Assembly (NCBI GenBank): GCA_023101885.1
Contig: JALPQD010000138.1
Coordinates: 1,046,542 to 1,110,541, forward strand
From: Typhlomys cinereus
Lineage: Eukaryota; Chordata; Mammalia; Rodentia; Platacanthomyidae
DNA length: 64,000 nucleotides
Direction of reading: 5' to 3'
In this document: positions 21,259-33,100 of the stretch, piece by piece
Numbering within the stretch: position 1 is the first letter of the stretch
How the letters are laid out: each line of letters starts with the position of its first letter
Translations under genes and position numbers: made by a program
The notes under the pieces: model-generated
Seen by the model: only the letters and a program-made list of their open reading frames with translations
Databases searched by the model: none
What the model was told of the DNA's origin: nothing

Positions 21259-23731
21259 CTGCAGGTTCAAGCAATGGGTCCCAGAGAAAAAGTGGTTGTT
21301 GAAAAAAATAAATGTGGCAGTGGGGATGTCCCAGTGACGTCCAGGGTGGCAAGTGTGACAACAGATACAGGAAAAGGGGTAGGGTTGGGGAGAAAAGAGA
21401 AGGCAGAGACAGAAAAGAGAAAAAAAAATGGATAAAAAAAGAAAAAATAGGTCAAATATAGAAAACACATGAATCCAAGGTTAATTCAACTTAGTACGTT
21501 AGGCCGACAAAGGTTAGAAGAGGGCTCACTGCCGGAGCAATGCCACAGGCCAGGTCAGAAGCTCAGCGAGGCCACAAGCAGCAGCACAGCAGGGTTAATC
21601 TGGGGGGGGGGGTCAGCGAGCACATGAAACTAAAGTGAGAGACTAGAAGCCTCCACGACCAGCGGAAGAGCAGGGCCCGACTGGGAGGGTGTTACCTGTC
21701 ACCAAGGTGGAGCCTCTTAGGCACAGCCAGCCAGGGTGGTCTTCTCCAGTCTAGACTTTTGCTGACAGTGGCAGAGATGCGTGCACTGTGGTCAGTGCCC
21801 TGGCATGGAGTGGGATGGCCTTTGCAGAGCTGAGGGGGATCCCTTTGTTCTACTGAGCAAACCTCCCCTCCCCTTCTACACACACCATCGTGCTGGTAAA
21901 CAGTCCTGAGCATCTCATTTTCTCCCACCCTCCTGATCACAGGATTCAAACAAAAGTGCACTTCCTAATGCAGAGCTTTTATACTCAGATTCCAACAGAA
22001 AGGCTAGGATCGTTCAACCAAACACAGTCTCCTCTTTCTAACATCTGGCTAGTAGTTGCAGAGCTGTCACGAACCAAGCAAGCACCCCCTCCCTTAAGTT
22101 TTGGAAGCCTGGTCTACTACAAAGACTCTGGAAGACATGACTCACACAGAATCTTGCTTCAGATACCCAGAACTCCCCCCAAATGAAGCTACTGGCAATA
22201 CCCAGCTTGACAATGCAGCATGCTCCAGCAAGATGCTTAGTAAGCCTCACTCCGTCGAATGACTGGCTTAGGAATTGCTGGAAAGGGTCTACTGGACCTT
22301 CACATTCCCCCACCTCATACATGTCTCACAAAGGCAGGGTAGCTCTGGCTACTATACCACACTACCAATTTCTAGGAAGAACTGATCCAAGAACGAAAGA
22401 AATGAAGGGACAGGGGAAAGCAGACCCACCTCCATTTGGAATATCCAATGGAGCCATCCCGAGGCTATATTCCTGTAGTCAGGTCTAGGTACCTTGCCTC
22501 CAGTATTTGCAGAGACACGCCCACCCAACCTGCACTAGGAAGTCTTCTCCACAATGCAGGTGACCAAATCCACAGATGCTTCTGACTTACACCTTAAAAC
22601 TTACTTGCCAACTTGTTGGAGATATGATGAGACTCCCAGACATACCACACACACACAAGCCACCATGAAGAATCACATGCCGAATTCTCATTTTATTGCT
22701 ACCTGACCACATCACTTTTACATACAACGCCTGCAACACAGGCATTCTTTGCCCCTTTCTGTCCTGATTCCCCTTGGGAGGAGCAACTGTGATGTCTGAG
22801 CAGGACAGCTGGGCAAACTCTCCAGATAGGGCAGGCAGTATGGGGGCTGTCTTCCTACCACCTCTGATCATGGCAGAGTGTATGGGGACTCCTCCAGCAG
22901 GCTGCAGCTATGTGTTCTATGCCTGTCTCTTTTGCCTATGGCTGGCATCTGGCTGGCTTGGAAAAAGCAAAGTGATAACTGATGAACTCTGTCTTGCCTG
23001 AGGAATGTGCCTGGGAGAGACTGGCCATCAGTGCAAGGGAACAGAACTCTCACTTTATTCCCACACTTGGATTGGTCCTGGATCCCTAGAGACAGATCTG
23101 CACTTCCCAGAGCACCGCTGCCACCATGGTCAGGCAGACTGGTTGCCTTCCTTGATGGTGCCTTCCAGCACCTATCTCTCCACGTGCTCCATCTGAAGAC
23201 ATTCAATTTCTTATCTGGCTCAGTGGAGAAGGCCCCATGCAGATAGGGCTGTAACTGAGCGGGCACCATCTTTTCCTTCTCTTGGGGTCACCACAGAGAA
23301 GCAGTCTGAACCATGGCTGACGTATGCATAGCAAGCGTCAGATAGAAATAGCAGCGGACTAGTTGCGTGGTCCTAGGGTGGGAATGCTGATAGTAGAGAA
23401 TCTCAGAAGGGATCCTTGTTCAGCCAGCATCCAAGGCGAGGCAGGAGCTGGGACATAGACCATTTGAGGGTGTCCCATAGACTGGTTAGCACTGGTCCTC
23501 TGGTCTAAATGAGACAAGACCCTTTGCCCAGGTTGGCTTGGCCAAACCCTCCTGAAGAGTCCAGCACACCTCAACCCACTGCACAGATAGGGACAAGGCA
23601 GAACTTAGCTTTGCATGGGCAACCAGTCATGGGGGTGGCTGTAAGCAAGCGAGTTGTCAGGGCGCATTAGGAGGCGTGGCACTGGTGCATTAATTCAAAG
23701 CGAGAGACAACAGAAAGCAGTGTCGCCTTAC
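21259..23731 (-). other. NCAM1 intron 14 (to exon 15)
   Basis: 2473 bp without a recognised repeat or exon. Confidence 0.8.
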
Positions 23732-23909
23732 CTGGGATGGCTGTGGGCTGGGCCGAGGTTCTGAACACAAAATGAGCAGCCTTGGATTTTCCCTGCTGGT
23801 TCTCGGCTACCACGTAGACCTCATACTCGGCATTCCAATCCAGGGATTTGAGCATGACGTGGTCGCTGCCAGATGGGAGTCTGATTTCGGGTTTCCACTC
23901 AGAAGAGAG
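23732..23909 (-). CDS. NCAM1: NCAM1 exon 14, second half of FN3-2
   Basis: 178 nt, phase 0 in and phase 1 out. It encodes LSSEWKPEIRLPSGSDHV, MLKSLDWNAEYEVYVVAENQ, QGKSKAAHFVFRTSAQ and ends PTAIP plus G. The donor is CCAG|GTAAGG. The start is chosen so that the protein reads RALSSEW as in other mammals, which uses the AAG of a CAGAAG pair as acceptor. Use of the upstream CAG (exon edge 23912) would add one Lys. After this exon the transcript either takes exon 15 (GPI anchor) or skips to exon 16 (transmembrane); both begin in the matching phase. Confidence 0.95.
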
Positions 23910-24603
23910 CTTCTGGGAGCAATCGGCAGGAAAGATTCAAGAGAAGACACCAGAGAGCTTTAGTGAGAGAGCTGGGGAGACCAGAAGTCACTTCAATGGA
24001 TAATCTTAGGATTATCCATTCCCTGGGGTGGGAACCTAGCATGTTTGCAAATGCCAACAGTAGCCAATGCCGGTATGGCTAGCTGGCAAAGCCACTGTCC
24101 CACTATTTCTAGAACATGCAGGGGCTGAAGAAACAATCCCAATTTGGTCACACCATGGCATGTTGGGTATATAGGAATAGGGATTCCTAGAAGAGTAATA
24201 AAATAAAAAATATCTCTTCTCATACTTCACAGTGCTGCTCATGTTCAGAAATGTGATGAGTGGACATGGCATAGAATTCAATTTCATTGAAAAGAAAACC
24301 AGCATCTATGGAGTACCCACTATAAGTTAGACACTGTGAAAGGTGGCTATACATTTTCCTCACTGTTACAACAAAGGTTTATGTCAGGTTCTTATGAAAT
24401 CCAGTGATAGAGACTTGAGCAGAGGTGACTGTGTACAGTCACCTCATAGTCAAGGTCTCTCTCTTTCTCACAATATGTACACACACAAACACGGGGAGGG
24501 GAGAGAGGGGGGGGGGAGGGAATCTGTTTCAGTCCAAAAGTACAAAAAACACAATCTTTGCTTTTATAACAGGGAGCTTAGTAAATGTATTAAACTGAAT
24601 TAT

Positions 24604-24658
24604 GTCTTTCTTTCTTTTTCTTTCTTTCTTTCTTTCTTTCTTTCTCTTTCTTTCTTTC

Positions 24659-24745
<87 letters not shown>

Positions 24746-24882
24746 CTGTCTCTCTCTCTCCCCCTCCCTCCCTCCCTCCCTTCCTTTCTTCCTCTTTCTC
24801 TCTCTTTCTTTCTCTCCTTCCTTACCTCCCCTCCCTCTCTCCTTTCTTCCCTCTCTCCCTTCCTTCCCTCTTTCTTTTTCTA
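24604..24882 (+). repeat. (TTTC)n / polypyrimidine tract
   Basis: Near-perfect TTTC units to about 24746, then CT-rich to 24882. It lies 0.7 kb upstream of exon 14 in the transcript sense, as a purine strand. Confidence 0.97.
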
Positions 24883-24894
24883 CATGTATGTACT

Positions 24895-25190
24895 TGGTTA
24901 TGTATTTGTGCTAATATGTTTGCATTCAGGCACACAAGTGTGTGCGGGTACATGTGTACATACATGTGCATATGTGTTGAGACCCCAAAATTGACATCAG
25001 GCATCTTCCTTGATCACTTTCATTTATTGAGACCGCTTGCTCTGGGTCTTCCAACTCTCTGCTTTCTGAGCCTGGGATTACAGATGGGCTACCATGTCCA
25101 CTTGGCATTTTCCATGGTATCTGAGAATCTGAATTCTAGTCTTTTTGCTTGAACAGCAAACATCTTAGACTGAGCCCTCTCACCAGCCCT
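24895..25190 (-). mobile_element. B2/B3-like SINE
   Basis: The plus strand ends with ATCTGAATTCTAGTCTTTTTGC and CTCACCAGCCC, the reversed tRNA-like head of this SINE group. Confidence 0.65.
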
Positions 25191-25604
25191 TTCAGGTATT
25201 TTGACAAGGTGTATAGGTCCCAAGTATATAATGGGAACTACAGAAGCCTTGACAGATGTTTGCTGAATGAAGGGTCCTTCTTTGCAGGAGGAGAATACAG
25301 CATAACATCTATGGTTGGACTGAGGAAAATGTTTGTTTCAGTCCCAAAGGTGTCTTCAGGAACATGGGAGTGTTCACACCATGGTTCATGATGGTAAAAG
25401 GGAGGTGCTAGAAGGAAGTCTAGTTTCCTATCCTCTAACAAGAAATCTGAGCTGGGTTGTAAGTTAGCTTTGCATCACTATGGGGTGATTTAATTTAAAA
25501 TGAAACTGAGCTGCCTGTCTTTGCTCGTCTTTCTTTCTTGGCAAACATCATTACAAAAGAGACAACCAGGCTATAAAACAAACACTGGATAAAGTAAACA
25601 TTTT

Positions 25605-25735
25605 GCTGTATAATGCATATCAATAATATATGATAATATCTAGCAAACATCAAGCATTGCTATGAACAAGAGGGATGGTTAAAGTTTTGAAGCCTAAGAT
25701 AGTTCAGTGTTTCATTCCCTTGTCTTTTTAGCCCA
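25605..25735. repeat. Flanking duplication, copy 1
   Basis: It matches 27222-27345 (GATAGTTCAGTGT.TCATTCC and AATATCTAGCAAAC.TCAAGC). Confidence 0.75.
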
Positions 25736-25849
25736 GTTGTAGTGAAGTTTTGCCTTCATCCCAACAGCTTGCCTAAGTTAAATTTAAGTGTTTGGTAGAA
25801 GAACTTTCAAGGCAAGTCAGTGGCTACTTTTTAGTATTATTTTTCAGAG

Positions 25850-26868
25850 TTGTGAAAAAGAGCAAGAAATCAGGCAGAAAGAAGCAAAAACTGAGGTCTG
25901 ATAAGGGAAAACCCAATGACAAACTTAGAGTTAAACAAGGAAGAAGCAGATAGCAAAATAGCTGCTGTTGTTAAACAGACTAACTACATCAGTGAATCAA
26001 AGCCTGCTCTCAATTTTGATAATAGGAGAGGCTGTCCCCTGAGGGAAAATTCCTCAAGGAAATATCCCACCCATAAGAATGCAAATTCTCTTGGAAGGAA
26101 AGAGCTGGAAAGCTCTGCTTCTCCTCTGAAGCAACTGGTCAAGTAAGATGGAGATTCTTGACAGCATGAAGAAGCTGAAGCAGTTGTGAGTCAAGGGGGC
26201 CAATCTCCAACCCAAGGCTATAGCAGAAACTTGGCAATATTGTCCAAGTGGTGCTGGCTTCAGAGGCATCAAAGATGCAAGCGGGAGGAGGTGGATTCCT
26301 CCTCCAAAGTTTCAGAGAACGGTAGAATCCAGACAGCATGTGGCAGAAAGCCTGCAGTTTAGAGGCCCAAGAAAGGCAGTTTGTGCTGTGGAGTTAAAAC
26401 CTGATCTGCCATTGAGAAGTGAAGATGTTAGAGATGCCAGAGCCAATGTGGCACATCTGACAAGGAAAGCTGTATACCATGAGAGGAGCCATCCCAGGAG
26501 AGTGATGTGTTCTATGGGCATCTGTGTTGGAGGGTGGAACTGAAACCCTTTGGAACTGAGATGATTTCAACGAGAGGCTTATCTGTTGGACATGGAGCTG
26601 TAGGGTTTAGAGTTTGTCCTGTTGGTTTTCGGTCTTGTTATGGACTGATCTTTCCTGGATAGGACACCATTCCTCCTTTTTGGAATGGGAATGTTTATTT
26701 TGTGCTGTGTATGTAACTTGTCTTTTGATTTTACAGGAGGCTTTTGGAATGTTTTGGACTTTCGAACTGTGTTGGGACTCTGATGCAGTCTGTGAAAGCT
26801 TTCAAAGTTAGATTGAGTATGGTTTGCATAATGAGATGGCAATTTGCCTGTGAGGACCAGGGGTGGAA
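25850..26868 (+). mobile_element. MaLR internal region, degenerate
   Basis: It contains GGAATGGGAATGTTTATTTT, ACTTGTCTTTTGATTTTACA and CCAGGGGTGGAATG, the order found just upstream of the 3' LTR in MST/THE1/ORR1-type elements. Non-coding, no gag or pol. Confidence 0.75.
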
Positions 26869-27221
26869 TGTCACGGTTTGAAATGTGTCCCCCACAGTTT
26901 CATATGTTTGGGAAGGTCATGGCACCTTTAGGAGGTGGAGCCTTGCTGGAAGAAGTAGTCACAGGGGGTGAGCTTTGAGGTAAAATAGTCCCACCCTCCT
27001 TCCAGGAGAGGTCTGCTCTTGCAATTGGCAGTCATGCAGCTCTTGGCCTCCCAGATGTGTGTGATATAGCCTGTGTCTCCAATTCTGCCATCAGTCATGC
27101 TGCTTTCTCCATGAAAGACTATATCTCCCCTCTAGAACTGTAAGCTAAGTAAATCTCCCTTTTCCTTAAGTTGCATGATTTTGGGTGTTGTCTCACAGCA
27201 ACACAAAAAATAACCAGTACA
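26869..27221 (+). mobile_element. ORR1/MST-type MaLR 3' LTR
   Basis: 353 bp, begins TGTCACGGTTTG and ends TAACCAGTACA (TG...CA). It contains GGAGGTGGAGCCTTGCTGGA and TAAGCTAAGTAAATCTCCC, matching the LTR layout of rodent MaLRs. It directly follows the internal region. Confidence 0.8.
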
Positions 27222-27345
27222 ATACTGCATATCAATAATATCTAGCAAACCTCAAGCACCTGATGTGAATAAGAGGGATTGTTAAAGTTGAAATCTAAGA
27301 TAGTTCAGTGTGTCATTCCACTTGTCTTTTCAGCCCAGCCACACT
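27222..27345. repeat. Flanking duplication, copy 2
   Basis: It starts immediately after the MaLR LTR and repeats the sequence lying before the element. Confidence 0.75.
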
Positions 27346-28436
27346 GGCTATTCAGGCACACAGACATTAGAGTCTATGTCTTACCAGGAACTTGTCATTT
27401 ACAGAGGCTTACAAGTGTCAGGTACATCTTGGGTTCTTAGCATATTTTATGACTGATTTCTTAAAAAAAACAACTCAATAGGCTATTTTATTCCCATTTG
27501 AAGATGGAGGGATGGAAGTTTGGATGACTGGGTAACTTAGGTTTTATGTTGGTAAGTGATAAAGCTAGAATTTGATGTCATTCCAGCTTATAATGGCCAG
27601 AGGCATTTCTCCGCCACAGCATCCACTTCAGCCAAGTCCTGGCATATTTCTCTGCAATGAGGAAGCCATAGGGACTCCTCATTCAATGGCGTCTGTGAGC
27701 TGGGCTTTAAAGAAGTCAACTGAAGCTTTGTTACTATGCCAGTTCACAATTGGTTTCGCCATAAAGTGGGAAGGAAGGCTGAGCAGACAGAAAGCCTGTC
27801 CATTGGCTGTAGGGTATACCCATGGAGCTCTGTGCTGGACCAACTCTTTAGAAACCTCAGCAGTAAAAGATCCACATGTCACTTGCAAGGCCCTCACAAG
27901 ACAGGCTGGTTGCAAAACAACTTCCTAGATAGAATCTCCTTGGGCACCTCATGGGGAAAGCAGGCTGCTCTCTGCTTCATTGTTCCTGTTACTAAGAAAC
28001 CCCAAGCAGAGGGTATTTTCAGTGCTTGGAGGACTGTCTCCAAACTGCCTGCACTTGGCCCTGGCTTAGAAGTGTCACTTTAAAACCAGAGAAGGAGAAG
28101 ACAGTGATTCTTGGGGTGGGATTGAGGATGAAAGCTGGAATGATAAGAGATCATCGATGATGCTGAACAAGGCAGGAAAGACTCAGAGTCAAGCTCCCTG
28201 TTTGCCAAATGAGACCAGTTTAGGTGTAAAGAAGAACAAGCGGGAGAACCAGAAGCAGGGTCTGGAAGCAGCCCTGGGTGGGGTGCTCCACCCTACCAGG
28301 ACCAGAAGCGCAGGCCGCCCCAACTTCTGCCTGGAGTCTATACGTTGGGCTCTGGGGACACGAATCAGACCTCCGGAAGGGCTAACCCTGAGCACCTCCC
28401 AGCCAGACAGTTCCTCACTTAATGGCTATCCAGAGT

Positions 28437-28820
28437 GTGAGACCTCTGGATACAGGTTTGAGTATGAGTTATGCCCCTGCAGGCTCACGCGTTTGAATCC
28501 TCAGCTGATGTTAATGCTTGGGAAGGTTGGAATACTTGTAGGAAGTAGAGTCTCGCTGGAGAAGGCATGCCACAGAGGTCCAGCCTTGATGTTTTGGTAG
28601 CTCCACCCTGCTTCCTTCAGCAGGCTACTTCTTGGTCTCTCTGTCTCCGTGATGACTTCATCACCTGAGCCACTTCCAGCTTTTGCCACCTGCCATGGTC
28701 TTTCTACCATAATGCCCTGTATCTCCCCTCTGAAACCGAAAGCTAGATAAATTTCTTTTTTCCTCCCTTAAGTTGTGTGTGAATATTGTCTCACAAGAGC
28801 AGAAAGAAAAGTTAAGTGTG
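28437..28820 (+). mobile_element. Solo ORR1-type MaLR LTR
   Basis: It is similar in order to 26869-27221: GGGAAGGTTGGAATACTTGT, GGAAGTAGAGTCTCGCTGGA, then TAGATAAATTTC and TTGTCTCACA near the end. No internal region is attached. Ends approximate. Confidence 0.65.
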
Positions 28821-29233
28821 ACAGGCTGTAACTGCTTCCCATGAAAAGTGGCAACAACAGTACTACCCACTTCACGGGGATCTGTGCAGAAATCTTCTCC
28901 ACACAACACCTGGTCCACAACACTGTCAGATACCACTGCACCAATTCTGCACCTGAGTCCCAGCTCATGGCAAAATAACTTTGTAGAAAAATTCACGAAT
29001 CAGAAAAATAATAAAAGACTTTGTCACCACCTCCACCATTGGGGAAGTTTTCAAATAGTTCTAGCGTGGACAGTCAGTCTCCGAATTTAAAACCCTGGCC
29101 AAGGCCCACAGGATTCCTGGAAGGTGTAATTTGAGAGTCAGTCCCACCCTCACCCCACTGGGCTTTCCAAGTTCTTGCTCTGACAAAGTTGGTCAGGGTG
29201 TTTGGGATTGGACTGGGGAAGGAAGCCACTCAC

Positions 29234-29358
29234 CGCTCGGTACTTGACCAGGTAGTGTCGGATAGGGGAGCCACCGTCGTCCTGCTTGATCAGGTTCACC
29301 TTAATAGAGTTCCCGTCCTCTCCCATCTGCCCTTCGAGCTTGGGTGCACTGGGTTCCC
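29234..29358 (-). CDS. NCAM1: NCAM1 exon 13, first half of FN3-2
   Basis: 125 nt, phase 1 in and phase 0 out. It encodes REPSAPKLEGQMGEDGNS (Arg formed with the C of exon 12), IKVNLIKQDDGGSPI and RHYLVKYRA. The acceptor is GGCTGTTTTCAG and the donor GCG|GTGAGT. The DDGGSPI loop and HYLVKY strand are standard second FN3 features of NCAM. With no small exon included, the junction gives Val-Arg-Glu-Pro, as I recall for mouse; the human reference reads Val-Gln-Gly-Glu-Pro, which is what inclusion of an AAG exon would produce. Confidence 0.97.
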
Positions 29359-29919
29359 CTGAAAACAGCCAGAGAGTTCACATGAAATCCAGGTCCACCG
29401 ACTGACCATCAGACCTCTCACAATGAGACGGGGTTGTGCGATAGGGCTGGGCACTGTGTTGCCTTTTCAGAAATTCAAATGGTTAAAAAATTAATATATA
29501 TGAAAAACGTTGAATTCCGCTTGACTGCCTCATTTGGTCTTAGCTCAAGCCGAGTGTACACTATGAGAATGATCGGCACAGTTCTTTTCCAGTTTCAAAA
29601 CAGCTTCTCCTGTCTTTTAACTGGTATTCACATTTCCTTCTGCCTTCGCTCACAATCCAAGGTTCGCTTACTATCAACCTGACATATCTTGACAGACTGC
29701 CTGAAATAAGAGAACAAGCAAGGGTCTGAGGAGAAAACTTTGTAGACATAAAACTTCACTTTCAAAACAGCCTAATTTTTAAACTGGGCACCTTGCTTAC
29801 CCTAGATGTCCAAGGGTCTAGTCACCTGGTCACTGAAGGGAATGCATGATGGATGCTTTTTATGTACATATATGTGTTACGCATGCAATGTGCATAGTCA
29901 CTTTGTCATTGGCCACTTT

Positions 29920-30100
29920 ACTCACTTTACTCTCTTGAGACAGAGTCTCTCACTGAACCTGGAGGTAGCCTACCAGCCAGCAACACCCTACCTGACTCCA
30001 GGGTTGGGGTTACAAGTAGCCTCGCCTTTACATGGGTTCCGGAGAATTCAAACTCAGGTCTTCAGGACTGCATAGCATTGAGCCAGCTCCCCAGCCTGAT
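29920..30100 (-). mobile_element. B2/B3-like SINE
   Basis: The plus strand reads TTGAGACAGAGTCTCTCACT, later TTCAAACTCAGGTCTTCAGG and AGCCAGCTCCCCAGCC. Confidence 0.7.
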
Positions 30101-33100
30101 ACACTGTTCTTATGGCTGACTTTTCATGAATTAAATCTGATTGCTTAGAATCAGTTGGAAAGTAAATTTCCAGTCATCGTTAAATAAAACAAGAATCGCC
30201 ATAGGCAAGTTTCATGCCAGTGCTGCTGCATTTATGGCTCAGCTGAATGAGTGATCATCTTTGGCTCTTTAACGTATTAGAGCAACACTCGTGACGTCTT
30301 TTTCTTTGTAGGAGGAGAGAGGAGAAAATGGCTTTAGCGTTTCGCACCAAGGAAAACAAAGCAGGTGTTTCTTTACTTCTAGTTCACGCTCACTTGGATA
30401 GCAGCCCTATGAATCCAAGCTGGAGAAAAAAGAGATTTGTGTGTGATCAACTACCATGGAGGGCTGGGCTGGATTGGGTTGCTCCTCAGCGAGATGCTGA
30501 TGCAGTTGAAGAAGAACTGTGTCATTAGGATATGCTGAAGCAACATGGTGAGAGAATATCTAATACAGAGTTGAAATGAAGAGTTCTCTCCTTCCTGGTG
30601 GAACTGCCTCTGTGGTCTACTTCCTGACCTCAGGGAGAAAGCTTACTTTCTGGTGGGTCATTCCAGCTCGCTCTCTGGAGTGCAGAATTATAGACATGTG
30701 ACAAGACAGTCAGCAAGGGGGACTGTCACCAGGACATGGAGCTAATCACCCCCTATTAAACCCCTAGCAAAGCTGGGGTGTAGTCTGGCTGCTTGGTTCC
30801 ACCATAGCAGCCTCGTCCATTTGATCTGAGGAGGAGTAGAGAGAAGGCTACCCAGAGTTCAGACATACATCTCTGGGCCAGAAGCACCCACATCACACAG
30901 GACTTGTGAAACACCAGAACTCTCACTGCAGATGATGTGCGTGCAGGGTCGGACTTGAGAAATAGTTGTAATGGAGACACATACGAGCTGTACTAGCGAG
31001 GACAGGTCAGCTCCGTATCTGGGGAAGGTTATTTTTAATATCCATATTTCATGATTGCAAATATAGGAACCATAAAAACAGGAACTCAAAGGTTAAAAAA
31101 AAAAGACCTGTCTTGCTTTTTACACCACTGTCTAGTAAATGACCCCCAACTACTCTGTGGCAACTGTTTAGACATTTCATTTAGATACGTCAACCTTTTT
31201 GAATTCTTTGAGGCTTTTTGGTTGCCTTGGGCAATGATTCCGCTGTGTTTATATCATAAATGTCTGTGCTACAGAGGGACTAGAAGTGGAGCTTGTTTTA
31301 GGGCCAACAGAGCAACTTGATCAATCCCATTTCCTGCATTAAGGTGACTGACACACCCTGAGGACCAAGAGGATTCCAGGTTTTAGCAATGGAAGTTCAA
31401 GATCTCAGGAAAGCCCTTAGTCTTAGGCCAACAAGAATGGGTGGTGGACTGGGACTAATCAGAAATGGATATTCTAGAACTTTCTGCACTGGGGATCATA
31501 GCATGAACTCTGTTGTATCATCTATCTACCAGAGGAAGGGGGGAATTCATCAGGCAGGGGCAGTGGTCCGCTGCTTAGGGGAATTGGAGGTGACTTTGAA
31601 GGGCTGCTTTGCTGTACCCCCTTTATTATTTCCTCTTGAAATGGAGCAGTGTGGGGGTCCAAGGCAGAATCAATGCCATGAACCACCTCCTCTAAATCTG
31701 AACTCTGCTTCATGGAAGACTGAAGCCTCCACATCTGCTAAGCAGGGATGCAGAATCAACTGATCTGGAGGGTCTCTTCCATCTCTGCTCTCATGTACTG
31801 TGGCATCATTGTAGGATGAAGGACCACCAGCTATGCCTTGGTAATTAATTCCTCAGGACACAGGGTGACTTGAAGACCCTGTGTAAGGCAGTTAAGATTA
31901 GGAAAAAGCAGTTAACTCAGTTGTCTTTAAACGTTTGCTGTCTGCTGCTTACCCCAGCTTTCCTTTGCTCTCTGTGCCAAGCCTGGTTTGCCAAGGAAAG
32001 CAGAGGCAATGGGGCCTGGGCATTCAGGAAGCTCCACTGGGTCACTGAACGTATTAGCAGAGGAAATGATTCAGAGGGTCTTCAGGTTCGGGGGAGGGGG
32101 TGAGGTGGCCACTGCTGGGACTGAAATCACTCTGGGCAATTTCAGCAAAACCAATATTGCAATTATTTATAAATGTCGGCTTGCAATTCAGCAGCAAGGC
32201 ATTTTGCTCTAAGAAGACCCCTGGGGTTAATGATAGCCTTTGAATTTATCTTCATCTGTGATTCAAAATCCCCTCCCTCCCCAATATGTTACGTTAAAAA
32301 TGAATATAATGCTACTTTCAAACTAAACCTTTGTCAGTGACAAACATGAAATACTAGGAGGCTCGGATGTTTTCCAGCAGAATGTAAATCATACATACAA
32401 GAGGGGGAAAAAAAGAATACTATAGAGGCCAGGTCAGTAATACTATAGGAAGGGCCCATGAATTCCCTCCCAGAAACCATAAATGAAATGCATATTTCTG
32501 GCCATGGAGATTGTAGGCTCTTCCTTTGTAAATTACTGAGCTCTCAAGCCTGAAATCTGAGTCTGTTTCCTGCCCTTCATCTTATCACCAGGAAAACTAC
32601 CACTAGATACATGAATCCCACAGCCAAAATGACAGCGAGCCCAGGATTTGGGAAAACAATTGTAACATCTAATTTCATTTCCAACACCCAAAGCTGTATG
32701 TTTAGTGTCAGCTGCCAAGGGGCCAAGCAGATGCCCATCTTGAAAGGCTCCCTGTCTGTTTTCTGCTCACCTACCACTTTGTCTTTTTCCATACGGATTT
32801 ACACCGAGGTGTGGGAGCCTCATACCATGCACTGTATACACCAGGGATAGATGCAAAGCTTGTATTAAAGGCTGTTACTTTTTCCTGTTGGATTTGCATT
32901 TTTGGGCATTAAAAATACTGTCTCCTCTGTTTAGTCATGTTTAACAATCAACTTGTGTTGTGAACCTTGTGTATGACTTTTTATTATCTCCTTCTGAAAA
33001 AAAGTCCAAAATGTTTGATTTGCCTGTTCTACTTCTCCAATTCAGATGCATTCTTGCTCCATCAAGGAATTATACACATTGAGAGACCCTTAGGGATCAT

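Larger units (their letters stand above)
23910..29233 (-). other. NCAM1 intron 13
   Basis: 5324 bp (3 nt less if the CAG acceptor of exon 14 is used). It is filled largely by a polypyrimidine tract, a SINE, a MaLR element with LTR and a solo LTR. Confidence 0.85.

Noticed and set aside
24343..25152. 269-codon plus-strand frame
   Set aside because: Runs through the TTTC repeat and a SINE; not protein-like.
32533..32850. Frames with a hydrophobic stretch resembling a membrane protein
   Set aside because: No splice sites or similarity recognised; intronic noise.
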